Assembly (NCBI GenBank): GCA_964406155.1 | Contig: CAYOQR010000006.1 | Span: forward strand, 85,467 to 149,466 | Origin: Dongia_B sp964406155 | Lineage (GTDB): Bacteria; Pseudomonadota; Alphaproteobacteria; Dongiales; Dongiaceae | Reading direction: 5' to 3' | Length of the DNA stretch: 64,000 nucleotides | In this document: one piece after another, positions 25,325 to 33,474 of the stretch | Layout of the letters: every line of letters begins with the position of its first letter | How positions within the stretch are numbered: position 1 is the first letter of the stretch | Position numbers and translations under genes: made by a program | Notes under the pieces: model-generated | Database searches by the model: none | Told to the model about the DNA's origin: nothing | The model's input: the letters and a program-made list of their open reading frames with translations, nothing else

Positions 25325-26137
25325 GTGAGCTCATCGACACCGACCCTGCCGACACCGGAAATGGTCGAACAATTCGCCGCCGACGGTGCCATTGTCCTGC
25401 GAGGCGCCTTCAAGGATTGGGTTGAACCTCTGCGTGCCGGCACGGCGAAAATCATGGCGGACCCCAGCCCGCTTGAACGCTCGTATCAGCCGAAAGATGG
25501 CTCGGCTCCCTTCTTCCAGGATCTCTGCAACTGGCAGCGCATCGACGAATTTCGCGCTTTCGTTCACAAGTCGCCCGCAGCGGAAATTGCCGCACGGCTG
25601 ATGCGCTCCTCGACCGCCCGATTCTTCCATGATCATGTCCTGGTCAAGGAACCTGGTACGTCGATCGTGACACCGTGGCATCAAGACCTGCCTTATTACT
25701 GTGTCGGCGGTACCCAGAGCGTGAGCCTCTGGATTCCGCTGGACCCGGTTGCGCGGGGGAACACACTGGAATGCGTTGCCGGATCGCATCTCTGGGGCCG
25801 GACGTACCGCCCGCAGCGCTTCGATGGCACCAATCTCTATGACGGCGACAGCTCGACGCCGATGCCCGATATCGACGCCGATCGCAGCGCCTATCGCATC
25901 CTCGGCTGGGCGGTCGAGCCCGGCGATGCCGTTGCTTTCAATTTCGGCACCGCTCATGGCGCGCCCGCCAATACATCGCCGGTCACGCGCCGGCGCGTTT
26001 TCTCCGCCCGCTGGGTCGGCGACGACGCGGTCTTCGTCGATCGCCACGGCAAGGGCTCGCCACCGATGCGGCATCTCACCTTGAAGACCGGTGACAAGCT
26101 CGACGTCCCCGATTTCCCACTGGTCTACGGCGCCTGA
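25325..26137 (+). CDS. Phytanoyl-CoA dioxygenase (PhyH) family Fe(II)/2-oxoglutarate oxygenase
   Basis: 270-residue non-haem iron dioxygenase. The iron triad is visible: HQD in VTPWHQDLPYYCVGG (His119, Asp121) and His in FGTAHGAP (His211), with a 2-oxoglutarate-binding Arg in VTRRRVFSARW. Overall length is like other bacterial PhyH enzymes, which hydroxylate ectoine, small amines or acyl compounds. The GTG at 25325 follows GGAGGAG closely; an in-frame ATG at 25304 lies upstream of that site and is less likely. Neighbouring betaine-type oxygenase genes suggest a role in quaternary-amine oxidation, but the substrate is unknown. Confidence 0.88.
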   Translation: MSSSTPTLPTPEMVEQFAADGAIVLRGAFKDWVEPLRAGTAKIMADPSPLERSYQPKDGSAPFFQDLCNWQRIDEFRAFVHKSPAAEIAARLMRSSTARFFHDHVLVKEPGTSIVTPWHQDLPYYCVGGTQSVSLWIPLDPVARGNTLECVAGSHLWGRTYRPQRFDGTNLYDGDSSTPMPDIDADRSAYRILGWAVEPGDAVAFNFGTAHGAPANTSPVTRRRVFSARWVGDDAVFVDRHGKGSPPMRHLTLKTGDKLDVPDFPLVYGA

Positions 26138-26173
26138 ATCAGACCCGGCCGATACCGCACCTGCCTGACTGAA

Positions 26174-26202
26174 GGGCGCCGCCTCGCTCCAAGGCGGCGC
26201 CC
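26174..26202. terminator. Intrinsic terminator between convergent genes
   Basis: Perfect 11-bp stem GGGCGCCGCCT / AGGCGGCGCCC with a 7-base loop, followed by ATTTTATT on the plus side. It ends the dioxygenase transcript and may also stop the convergent Rieske gene. Confidence 0.9.
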
Positions 26203-26216
26203 ATTTTATTGCGGCA

Positions 26217-27362
26217 TCAAGCGACCGGGACGCCAGCCAGTCGCCGCCCCATATACTGGTAGAAATCCCAGACAGTCCCCATCAGATCGTCATGCCCCAT
26301 TGCCGTACGCTGCGTGAAATGCGATCGCATGCCGATCTGCATGCGCTCCAGCTTTTCCTGGTCTTCAGCGTTATATCCGCGCGCGAGATCGACCCAGTTC
26401 GCCGCCAAATCCGCAGACGGATTTCGCTCCTGGCCGGCAATGCCCCAACGCGTCACCAGGTGATCGACGCCATCAGGCCGGATGCACATATAGACCGCCA
26501 TATGTGGGGCCAGACCCATGACAAAGGATGGATAGACCCAGACCATCTGCGAACAGCGCCGCTCGCTTTCGGTGAGATCCGGATGATACTTGCCCCGATC
26601 CGGAAACTTCGGATCGAAATGCGCTTCGTATCCGGTGAACAGATCCCCGCCGGGAAATTTACGGCAGAGCGAGGTCGGCGTGATCGGATGCAGCGTCTTC
26701 GGATGGGTATAGGACAGGTGATACCCTTCCATGAAGTTCTCGGCGAGGCATTTCCAGTTGGTCGCCCATTTCTCCTCCTGGCTCGCCACCAGGTGCATGT
26801 CACCCAGATGATAATTGCCGATGCGCATCTCGAGTTCATCAAGGTGTCCCCGCAAAGACGGGGCCTTGCCTTCAAGATTGACGAAGATGAAACCCTGCCA
26901 GATCTCGACGGGGAATTCCGGCAGCCGGCAGGAGCCGGCATCGAAACCCGTCACCCCATCCATGTTGGGCGCTCGCTGCAAGCGGCCATCGAGACCATAG
27001 GTCCAGGCATGATAGCCACAGGTGAAGCGACGGCTGGTGGCATTGCCGGCCCCTTGCGCCAACAACAGGTTTCGATGCCGGCACACATTCGACAGGACAT
27101 GCACTTGCCTGTCCTCACCGCGCAGCACGAGCAAGGGTTCATCCACGAGATCACTGGTGAAATAGTCGCCAATTTGCGGGATTTCGTCCGCGCGCCCCAG
27201 GCACACCCATTCGCGCCGGAAGATTTCGCGCTTTTCCACCTCGAGAAAATCAGCCGAGGTATAGAAAGATGCAGGCATGGTGAGGCGCGGCTGACCCGGT
27301 TTCTCCGCCATATCGCCCAACATGTTCCGCAATTCCTGTGATGTCGAACGCCACTCGGCCAT
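26217..27362 (-). CDS. Rieske oxygenase alpha subunit, GbcA/CntA-like quaternary-amine type
   Basis: 381-residue oxygenase. Rieske ligands: CRH (Cys94, His96) and CGYH (Cys115, His118). The mononuclear iron site is in ENFMEGYHLSYTH (His215, His220). The residue three before the first His, Asp in naphthalene dioxygenase, is Glu212 here, as remembered for carnitine monooxygenase CntA. It resembles glycine-betaine/choline monooxygenases rather than ring hydroxylases. With the GbcB-like reductase nearby it probably N-demethylates or cleaves a quaternary amine. It is divergent from a FadR-type GntR gene with two TGTGATCACA operators between them. Confidence 0.88.
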   Translation of the reverse strand: MAEWRSTSQELRNMLGDMAEKPGQPRLTMPASFYTSADFLEVEKREIFRREWVCLGRADEIPQIGDYFTSDLVDEPLLVLRGEDRQVHVLSNVCRHRNLLLAQGAGNATSRRFTCGYHAWTYGLDGRLQRAPNMDGVTGFDAGSCRLPEFPVEIWQGFIFVNLEGKAPSLRGHLDELEMRIGNYHLGDMHLVASQEEKWATNWKCLAENFMEGYHLSYTHPKTLHPITPTSLCRKFPGGDLFTGYEAHFDPKFPDRGKYHPDLTESERRCSQMVWVYPSFVMGLAPHMAVYMCIRPDGVDHLVTRWGIAGQERNPSADLAANWVDLARGYNAEDQEKLERMQIGMRSHFTQRTAMGHDDLMGTVWDFYQYMGRRLAGVPVA

Positions 27363-27404
27363 ATCCCCTCTCCAGCAAAGCGCCTTTCGACAAGATTGGC
27401 AAAT

Positions 27405-27416
27405 CTGTGATCACAG
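27405..27416. promoter_or_regulatory. GntR/FadR-type operator 1 (CTGTGATCACAG)
   Basis: Perfect 12-bp palindrome with TGTGATCACA core, 43 bases upstream of the Rieske oxygenase start. A second copy of the core lies at 27479-27488; the centres are 73 bases apart, close to seven helical turns. Confidence 0.7.
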
Positions 27417-27476
27417 TTCAATAGCCAAATGAGTAATGATTGTCGATAAAGCTATTAACACTCCATTCATTCAGTT

Positions 27477-27490
27477 ATTGTGATCACAAT
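27477..27490. promoter_or_regulatory. GntR/FadR-type operator 2 (ATTGTGATCACAAT)
   Basis: Perfect 14-bp palindrome, same core as operator 1, lying on the side of the divergent GntR gene. The helically phased pair could support looping or simply serve one promoter each. Confidence 0.7.
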
Positions 27491-27595
27491 CTGTGGTAGA
27501 TTGGATATATGAAGTGGGCGGGCGGCCTCGCCCCGAATGGGGAGAAAGGTTGCCGCGGCACATTGAGCCCGACTGCCTTTTGCGAGATTGCAACG

Positions 27596-28291
27596 ATGAC
27601 GATGACTTTGCCGACTGGCCCGGCGCTGCCCACAAGCACGAACAGACCGCTCAATGATCAAGTGCATCAACAACTGCGCTGGCGCCTGACATGCGGGCAT
27701 TATCGCCCCGGTCAGGCCTTGTCGATCCGCTCGCTCACCGAGGAATTTGGCACCAGCATGATGCCGATCCGCGAAGCGCTGAAGCGACTGGCCGCTGAAC
27801 GCGCCCTGGAGGTCACACCCAACCGCGCGTTTCGTGTGCCACGGCTCGACACGGACCGCATCGTCGGCCTGTTCGCCATCCGCAAGACCCTTGAATCGAT
27901 GGCGACGCGCCTGGCGGCCACCCATCTTAACAAGCGGCAGATTGCAGCCTTGGCGCAAGCCGAATGGGCCATGCGAGACGCCATCGCTCGAAATGACCCG
28001 ACCGCCTATTTCGTTGCCAATTACACCTTTCATTTCACGATCTATTCCGCTTCCGCGAATGACGATCTGGTCGCACTCATCGAAGGCATCTGGGTGTTGA
28101 CCGGCCCGGGCCTCGCCAGCACGATCGAGGCAAAGGGCTTTACCGAGGAATGGAAGCTCTTCCATATCGATGCGGTCAATGCATTCCGCGCCGCGAATGT
28201 CGATGCCGCCTGCGCTGCAATCGAAACGGATATCGAATGGGCGATGCGCCATTTCCTTGCTCAAGCTGCCCAGAGCCAAGCACAGGGTTAA
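27596..28291 (+). CDS. GntR-family regulator, FadR/FCD subfamily
   Basis: 231-residue regulator. Winged helix at about 20-80 (QVHQQLRWRLTCGHYRPGQALSIRSL, TSMMPIREALKRLAAERALEV), then an all-helical FCD effector domain with the expected His-containing NYTFHFTIY and FHIDAVNAFRA segments. ATG 27596 is chosen; an upstream in-frame ATG at 27509 would add 29 atypical residues. It is divergent from the Rieske oxygenase, and the two TGTGATCACA palindromes between them match FadR-like operators. Confidence 0.88.
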   Translation: MTMTLPTGPALPTSTNRPLNDQVHQQLRWRLTCGHYRPGQALSIRSLTEEFGTSMMPIREALKRLAAERALEVTPNRAFRVPRLDTDRIVGLFAIRKTLESMATRLAATHLNKRQIAALAQAEWAMRDAIARNDPTAYFVANYTFHFTIYSASANDDLVALIEGIWVLTGPGLASTIEAKGFTEEWKLFHIDAVNAFRAANVDAACAAIETDIEWAMRHFLAQAAQSQAQG

Positions 28292-28640
28292 CCGGAAAAG
28301 TAACCGATGCCGGTCAGATATCGCCGCCGGAGCCCGTGACTTTCTCGAAGCCATCGTCAAAGAGCGGCAACCGGCCCTTTCCGGAACTGGCCGATAAATC
28401 TTCGCATCGGCCAGCACCGAGCGGGGAACACAAGCCCCGCAAACGCCGTCCTCCCGGATGTTGTCCGGCAGCAGACCAGCTTCTCGCGGGTCATCAAAGC
28501 CAATATCCTCATGCCTACGGGGAAATTGGACCGATACACTTCAACATTCCTGGCACTATTCACCGGACCATTCCGCACTTCTAATGGGCCATCTGCAGCG
28601 TCTCCGACAAGGGGGCGGCTAACCCGGATTGGAGGGCGTC
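28292..28640. other. Intergenic region with no recognised gene
   Basis: 349 bases between the GntR gene and the membrane-anchored cupin. Short open frames exist on both strands but lack ribosome-binding sites and recognisable sequence. I see no terminator with a T-run, no long repeat and no clear operator. The promoter of the cupin gene should lie in its right part. Confidence 0.4.
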
Positions 28641-29159
28641 ATGGCCGACCATGAGAAGCCAAGCGGCTACGAACTGATCATCCTCACCGGCCTGGTTCTC
28701 GCCTGCGTGGTCGGCACCGCAGGGACATTGGGAGTCCTGAAGGTCGCGCCGACGATGCAGCCGGCACAGAGGTCCGAAGCGATGATGCAGCACGGCATGA
28801 CCCACGCCGGCATGCAGATGAGCGCATCGGAAGATGCCATCGCGGCGACAACCATCTCCAAGGAGAAACTGGCAAACGTGCCCGGCAAGGAAATCACCGT
28901 GCAGCTTGTCGTTTTCAAGCCGGGCGCAATCGTGCCGGAACATCATCATGCCGGGTCCCTCACGGTCTACGTGCTATCTGGCACGATTCGCTCCCAGCTC
29001 GCCGGCAGCCCGGTCATGGAATATCACGCCGGTGACACGTTCTTCGAACCGATAGGCGCGACACATCTTCTTGCGCAGAATCCAAGCACGACGGAAGAGG
29101 CGCGCATCCTCGCCATCCATGTGGCTGATGAAGATGCGCAGTTGACTGTCTATCACTGA
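28641..29159 (+). CDS. Membrane-anchored cupin protein
   Basis: 172-residue protein with one N-terminal transmembrane segment (LIILTGLVLACVVGTAGTLGVL, about 11-32), a Met/His-rich linker (AMMQHGMTHAGMQM) and a periplasmic cupin domain. The cupin motif is complete: PEHHHAGSLTVYVLSG supplies the His pair and Glu-like position, and GDTFFEPIGATHLL the second half. ATG 28641 follows GGAGGG. The Met/His-rich linker could bind copper or another soft metal; that is inference. Function unknown; it stands alone. Confidence 0.83.
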   Translation: MADHEKPSGYELIILTGLVLACVVGTAGTLGVLKVAPTMQPAQRSEAMMQHGMTHAGMQMSASEDAIAATTISKEKLANVPGKEITVQLVVFKPGAIVPEHHHAGSLTVYVLSGTIRSQLAGSPVMEYHAGDTFFEPIGATHLLAQNPSTTEEARILAIHVADEDAQLTVYH

Positions 29160-29346
29160 CGCGGCATCAGCGGGTCGATCTTATCTTAAATTTCGCGGTG
29201 TCTAATCCAAGGAAACGAGCATCTCATGAATGTCGATAATCGCATGGCCATCGGCTTTCGCAGCACACCCGAGGCGGTTGCGGCACTCAAGGTTGACGTG
29301 CTCTCTCTTTAAACTCAGATCGGAGGGTGTCGAAGTTACACACCGC

Positions 29347-30054
29347 CTATGCTGTCAAGGTGACACGGCGGAAATTTTTTGGCTGATCGAATCCCTTCAA
29401 CATGGCCTGACCCGGCGTCACGATGGCGCTCGTCAGCAGATGCACAACTGACGGATCGGTGGCGGTCTCATCCGAGAGCACCAGATCACGGCCCGCCGAC
29501 TGGCTTCGTAACTGGGCGGCGATGTTCACGACCGAGCCGAAATAGTCCAGCCGATCGCCCTGCTTGACGGCAATGGCCGGGCCGGCATGGATGCCGAGCT
29601 TGATCACCAAGCCGTCGGAGAGGCCATTTTCCCGGTTGAAGCCATTGACGCAGCACTGGATGGCAATGGCCGCCTTGACCGCCTGACCGGCCTGCATGAA
29701 CACGGCCATCACGGCATCACCGATGGTCTTGACCACAGTACCATTGTGATCGTGAATGATCCGGGTGAGAAAGACGAAGTGCTTGCGCACCAGGCGATAG
29801 GCTGCCGCGTCACCGATCCGCCGGTACAATGCGCTCGACTCCTTCAGGTCGGTGAAGAGTACTGCAACCTCGTCGATGACCACCTCGTCCTCACGCCGCG
29901 GCATATCGTTGAAATTGATCGGTGCCGTCAAGCATGCCGGGACCGCGGCGCCATGCCTGGCTGCACGAACATGTACGCTCTCTCGTTTGGCAGTCCGAGC
30001 GAGGGGAAATTCAAGATGATCGTTGTTGAACCTGCCGATCATGGCTTTTCTCAC
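29347..30054 (-). CDS. Class III adenylate/guanylate cyclase-domain protein, probably N-terminally shortened
   Basis: 235 residues from a GTG with no ribosome-binding site. The cyclase homology domain starts near residue 60: metal-binding Asp in AVLFTDLKESS, then KTIGDAVMAVF with the second Asp, then DYFGSVVNIAAQL. In active class III cyclases the last motif reads N-x3-R; here the Arg is Gln, so the transition-state Arg is missing. Family members with this domain usually have several hundred residues before it. In-frame sequence continues upstream of the GTG until a TGA near 30097 with no start codon, which suggests a decayed or truncated gene. It follows a small membrane protein gene on the same strand. 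Confidence 0.65.
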   Translation of the reverse strand: MRKAMIGRFNNDHLEFPLARTAKRESVHVRAARHGAAVPACLTAPINFNDMPRREDEVVIDEVAVLFTDLKESSALYRRIGDAAAYRLVRKHFVFLTRIIHDHNGTVVKTIGDAVMAVFMQAGQAVKAAIAIQCCVNGFNRENGLSDGLVIKLGIHAGPAIAVKQGDRLDYFGSVVNIAAQLRSQSAGRDLVLSDETATDPSVVHLLTSAIVTPGQAMLKGFDQPKNFRRVTLTA

Positions 30055-30105
30055 TTGAAATACGACACGGCGGGAGCTACCGACACGCTCGTCGTGCCCA
30101 TTGGT

Positions 30106-30513
30106 TCAGGAACGCCCGTGGATATCGTCAACCGCTTCCGCACGCCAGGTCGCACGGATGATGATGACGGCAAACAAGACCATCGAAAGCCAAAGCGCCA
30201 TCGATGACACCCCGAGCACCGGGGCCATGCTCCGGTTGCCCAGCAGAAGCAAGGCGAGCGCCGGGATCATGACAAGGAAGCTCGCGACATTGAGCCAGAA
30301 ATGGGCAACCGGCAGGCGGCCCCTGGCGGCCATCGGGACGGCCCGATAAACCAGGCCATACAGCACCATCGACACCCATCCCAGAAGATTGATATGGGCA
30401 TGCACCGGCGCGAGGGTGAAATCCTCGGATGAACCCATCCAGACGCCGAGTAACATCCCGGTTGCGCCAGCCAGGACGCCGAATTGCAAAAAGCGGTCGG
30501 ACAAACGCGTCAT
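30106..30513 (-). CDS. Small membrane protein, haem-copper oxidase subunit I-like
   Basis: 135-residue inner-membrane protein with four predicted helices. The segment LAPVHAHINLLGWVSMVLYGLVYR is characteristic of the small CcoN-like proteins annotated as cbb3-type oxidase subunit I-like, where the histidines of helix two are kept. It is far too short to be an oxidase catalytic subunit and lacks the copper site. It may bind haem or sense redox state or nitric oxide; unproven. It lies between the cyclase-domain gene and the glycosyltransferase on the same strand. Confidence 0.75.
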   Translation of the reverse strand: MTRLSDRFLQFGVLAGATGMLLGVWMGSSEDFTLAPVHAHINLLGWVSMVLYGLVYRAVPMAARGRLPVAHFWLNVASFLVMIPALALLLLGNRSMAPVLGVSSMALWLSMVLFAVIIIRATWRAEAVDDIHGRS

Positions 30514-30627
30514 CTTGTTTCTTCCTGTGGTTATATCGGCCAGCCGACATGGTTGGCGGAGCGATCCTCTGGTGAGCAGGCTCCGCCTCTCTTCAATATG
30601 AGCAGGTGAGATCGGGCCTGCGGCTCT

Positions 30628-31965
30628 TCAGCTTCCGTCGAGACCGGTGCAAACCTTCTTCGAGCTTTCGGCCAATGCCTCGATTTCCTGAATGACGACG
30701 GGGCAAGCGGCTTCCGCCGCGATCAGCATGCCGAGATCAGCCGCGGCGCGAGCGATATCCGGTGCATCGAGCAGGCGTTGCAATGCCTGCCTGATCGCCG
30801 TCGTCTCTGCGGTGGGCGGCAAGGACAACCCGGCGCCGCGCTCGGTCACCCGCACGGCATTATCGTTCTGATCGCGGCCAAGCGGCATGATGAGCAGCGG
30901 CTTCCGGTGGGTAAGGGCCCTGAGCACCGTTCCATGGCCGCCATGGGTGACGACCAGGGATGCCAGGCGCATCACCTCATCATGTGGAGCACTATGGACA
31001 AGGGCGACATTCGAGCCAGAACGCAGTTCGCCGGGCTCGATGACGCCCCCGAGGGTGACCAGCATGCGGATGTCCAAGCCGTCGGCCGTATCGATGATCC
31101 GCTGCAAATGTGCCGCATGATCCTGGAAGGTCGTGCTGAACCCGACGAGGACCAGGGGACGCGGGTCGGAGTCCGGCCATGGCGAGTGCCAGGGTGCTGT
31201 CCAGGCGATCGGGTCCAACTGCGGACCGACATATTTGATCTTCTGCGGCAGCGCCTCAGGTGCGAAGTCGAAGGCCCGGCTGGTGCCGATCAGGAGTCGT
31301 TCGGCTGCCCGCTCCTGCTCGAATACATGACGCAAGGCAGGGAGACCCAGAACCTCCCGGGCCGCATTCAGGGCAGGCAGGCCATGATCCAGCAACGCAG
31401 TCGCGCCTTCGACGCATTCGGCGATCTTCGCATGATCGGCTGGCGAGCGAGGAGCCGCCAATCCCGAGCCCAGCGGCGGCGTGCCGGGCACGGGGTAAAG
31501 GCTGATACCGGAAGTGAGCAAGGCGAGCCTTTGGTTGAGCGCTTCGCAGCCGGCGGCCACGCCGAAGAGCATTTCGTTGCTGACGACCAGATCCGCCGGC
31601 TCCCGCTCCAATTCCGCGATCAGGTCCTGGGCATAAGCCAAGGCCGGTCCGCACCAGATGCGGTCGACGCCGTGCTTGAGGCCCTCGATCGGATCGGCGG
31701 CCTCCCAGTCGCGGATGATATCGCTGTCGCGGGACCGATCCGCTCTGTTCGGGGCGCGGGTCCAGGAGACGAAGTCGACTCCGGTGGCCAAGACCTCCTC
31801 TTTGCTGCAGCGGTCGCTCATCATCCGGACCCGGTGCCCGCGCCGGGCAAGCTTTCCTGCCACGGTCAAGGTCGGGCCGATGGTGCCGCCACCTTCCCAG
31901 GTCGCGAACAGGAAGTTCTTGCATTGGACAATAGGTGCGTGCATCTCGTTTCCCCTTCCACTCAT
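30628..31965 (-). CDS. GT1-family glycosyltransferase (macrolide/UDP-glycosyltransferase type)
   Basis: 445-residue cytoplasmic GT-B glycosyltransferase. The N-terminal half begins CKNFLFATWEGGGTIGPTLTVAGKLARRGHRVR. The nucleotide-sugar signature is near the C-terminus: LVHSAPHDEVMRLASLVVTHGGHGTVLRAL followed by PLGRDQNDNAVRVTERGAG. ATG 31965 lies 13 bases after the TetR stop; ATG 31944 is an alternative with a better AAGGGGA site. The gene forms a unit with the TetR repressor, as is common for glycosyltransferases that inactivate macrolide-like compounds. Acceptor unknown. Confidence 0.88.
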   Translation of the reverse strand: MSGRGNEMHAPIVQCKNFLFATWEGGGTIGPTLTVAGKLARRGHRVRMMSDRCSKEEVLATGVDFVSWTRAPNRADRSRDSDIIRDWEAADPIEGLKHGVDRIWCGPALAYAQDLIAELEREPADLVVSNEMLFGVAAGCEALNQRLALLTSGISLYPVPGTPPLGSGLAAPRSPADHAKIAECVEGATALLDHGLPALNAAREVLGLPALRHVFEQERAAERLLIGTSRAFDFAPEALPQKIKYVGPQLDPIAWTAPWHSPWPDSDPRPLVLVGFSTTFQDHAAHLQRIIDTADGLDIRMLVTLGGVIEPGELRSGSNVALVHSAPHDEVMRLASLVVTHGGHGTVLRALTHRKPLLIMPLGRDQNDNAVRVTERGAGLSLPPTAETTAIRQALQRLLDAPDIARAAADLGMLIAAEAACPVVIQEIEALAESSKKVCTGLDGS

Positions 31966-31978
31966 TTCGTCCTCGCCC

Positions 31979-32602
31979 TCATTTCTTCCTTGTGGGATCG
32001 GCGCGCGGCTGATCGAGGACCGCATGGACCATCCGGCTGATGATGAGCTTAAGGTCAGCCGTGGATCGCCCCATGTCACGCCGTACCAGCTTCCAGACAT
32101 AGACGTCGGTCGCGACGACGAGCGCGTCGAGTTTCGCCTTGCGCGCAGCTTCCGGCAGCGGATCGAGCCATGGCGCAAAACTCTCCCGCAGCCACTGCCG
32201 ATGGCCGGCACGGCCGACGTCGTTGATAGACCGAAGAGCAGCATGGCGTTCTTCCTGGGCAAGGAGCCGCATGACGAAATCGCCTGACCCCTCATAATCG
32301 GCGATCACCGTGTCGATGGTGCGGTCGACGTCACCGACGGACATGCCGCGGCGGAGCAGGACCTCCTCACGAAGACGTGCGGAAACGGCCTCCAACAGGC
32401 CCTCCTTGCTGCCGAACCGCCGAATGATGGTCTGAACCGTTACCTCGGCGTCTTGGGCGACCGCATCGAGCGTGATCTCATCGAAGTTGCCGATCCGGAG
32501 ACGCGCGAGAAAGGCGTCGACGATCCGCAGGCCGGTGGCCTCGGCCGCCTGCGCCCGGGCGCCCTGACGATATGTTCGGCGCTTGGTCAGTTGATCCGTC
32601 AT
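31979..32602 (-). CDS. TetR-family transcriptional regulator
   Basis: 207-residue repressor. The TetR helix-turn-helix is at about 20-70 (LRIVDAFLARLRIGNFDEITLDAVAQDAEVTVQTIIRRFGSKEGLLEAV); the C-terminal ligand domain is mostly helical. It is the first gene of the TetR-glycosyltransferase unit. Upstream, two copies of TAACACGAAAT are 44 bases apart, a plausible autoregulatory site. Confidence 0.9.
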   Translation of the reverse strand: MTDQLTKRRTYRQGARAQAAEATGLRIVDAFLARLRIGNFDEITLDAVAQDAEVTVQTIIRRFGSKEGLLEAVSARLREEVLLRRGMSVGDVDRTIDTVIADYEGSGDFVMRLLAQEERHAALRSINDVGRAGHRQWLRESFAPWLDPLPEAARKAKLDALVVATDVYVWKLVRRDMGRSTADLKLIISRMVHAVLDQPRADPTRKK

Positions 32603-32693
32603 CGGCCGTCACTCCGTTGTTCGCCGGGAAAACCAGTCTCGGCCAGCAAATGCCTGGCTTTTGGCTGCTTCATCAATTTCATGTTTGCATACT

Positions 32694-32748
32694 TAACACG
32701 AAATCTATGCGCTGACAACAATTCATTTTATGTAGACTAACACGAAAT
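32694..32748. promoter_or_regulatory. Direct repeat TAACACGAAAT, candidate TetR operator
   Basis: Two identical 11-mers at 32694-32704 and 32738-32748, 44 bases apart (about four helical turns), in the AT-rich gap between the TetR gene and BioY. Direct rather than inverted orientation is unusual for TetR proteins. Confidence 0.4.
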
Positions 32749-32891
32749 TAAGCAGACCTTGGCCGGCCTCCGGAACTTGGCCGCGGGACAAGATTTCCTC
32801 TTTGCGCAACAGGCTGGCGCCCTTGTCAGGGGACAGACCCTGGGCTATTGGAAAATCAAAGATCAGACATTTCAGACAGGAGCCCGTTCCC

Positions 32892-33473
32892 ATGGCATCG
32901 ACCACCCTGACCCGCCGCAAGCCCTTGCTGGCCGATCTCGCCGATCAATCACTGGTCTTGCGCGCCCTGGTCGTGCTGCTTGGCAGCGCCATGATCACGG
33001 CTTCCTCCTGGATCCAGGTGCCGATGTATCCGGTGCCGATGACCATGCAGACCTATACCGTGATCCTGATCGGCGCCCTGTGCGGCCGGCGGTTGGCGGC
33101 GGAAACCGTCGGCGCCTTCCTGGCCGAAGCGGCGGTCGGCCTCCCCGTGTTGGCCGGCGGTGCCGGCGGATTGCATCATTTCTGGGGGCCGACCGGCGGC
33201 TATCTCATCGGCTTCCTGGCCGCCGCCACGCTGATCGGCTGGCTGGTCGAACGCGGCACGGCGCGCAGCCTGGTGCGTCTCGTGGGTGCCTTGCTGGCCG
33301 GCGAAGTCGTCATCTTCGGCCTAGGCCTTGCCTGGCTGACCGTTCTGTTCGGCGGCGCGACCGCCATCAGCAGCGGCCTGCTGCCTTTCGCTTTCGGCGA
33401 TCTGGTGAAGACCGCTTTCGCCGCCGCCACCGTGCTGGCGGTGGCGCAATTGCGCCCCACACAGAAGAAATAA
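32892..33473 (+). CDS. bioY: Biotin transporter substrate-binding subunit BioY
   Basis: 193-residue inner-membrane S-component. The family pattern is clear: SSWIQVPMYPVPMTMQTYTVILIGALCG near the N-terminus, GAFLAEAAVGLPVLAGGAGG, GPTGGYLIGFLAAATLIGWL and a last helix before GDLVKTAFAAATVLAV. About six helices. No bioM or bioN is adjacent, so it relies on a distant energising module or works alone, as reported for some BioY proteins. ATG 32892 is chosen after a CAGGAG site. It is followed one base later by a DUF1284 gene. Confidence 0.92.
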   Translation: MASTTLTRRKPLLADLADQSLVLRALVVLLGSAMITASSWIQVPMYPVPMTMQTYTVILIGALCGRRLAAETVGAFLAEAAVGLPVLAGGAGGLHHFWGPTGGYLIGFLAAATLIGWLVERGTARSLVRLVGALLAGEVVIFGLGLAWLTVLFGGATAISSGLLPFAFGDLVKTAFAAATVLAVAQLRPTQKK

Positions 33474-33474
33474 G

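Noticed and set aside
29226..29312. 28-codon reading frame starting MNVDNRMAIGFRSTPEAV
   Set aside because: It has an AAGGA upstream but at poor spacing, no recognisable family, and could equally be chance or a gene remnant.
31966..32295. N-terminal extension of the glycosyltransferase
   Set aside because: It overlaps the TetR gene in another frame and shows no glycosyltransferase sequence; starts at 31965 or 31944 are better.
32660..32760. CRISPR-like array suggested by repeated TAACACGAAAT
   Set aside because: Only two short copies, no spacers of constant size and no cas genes.
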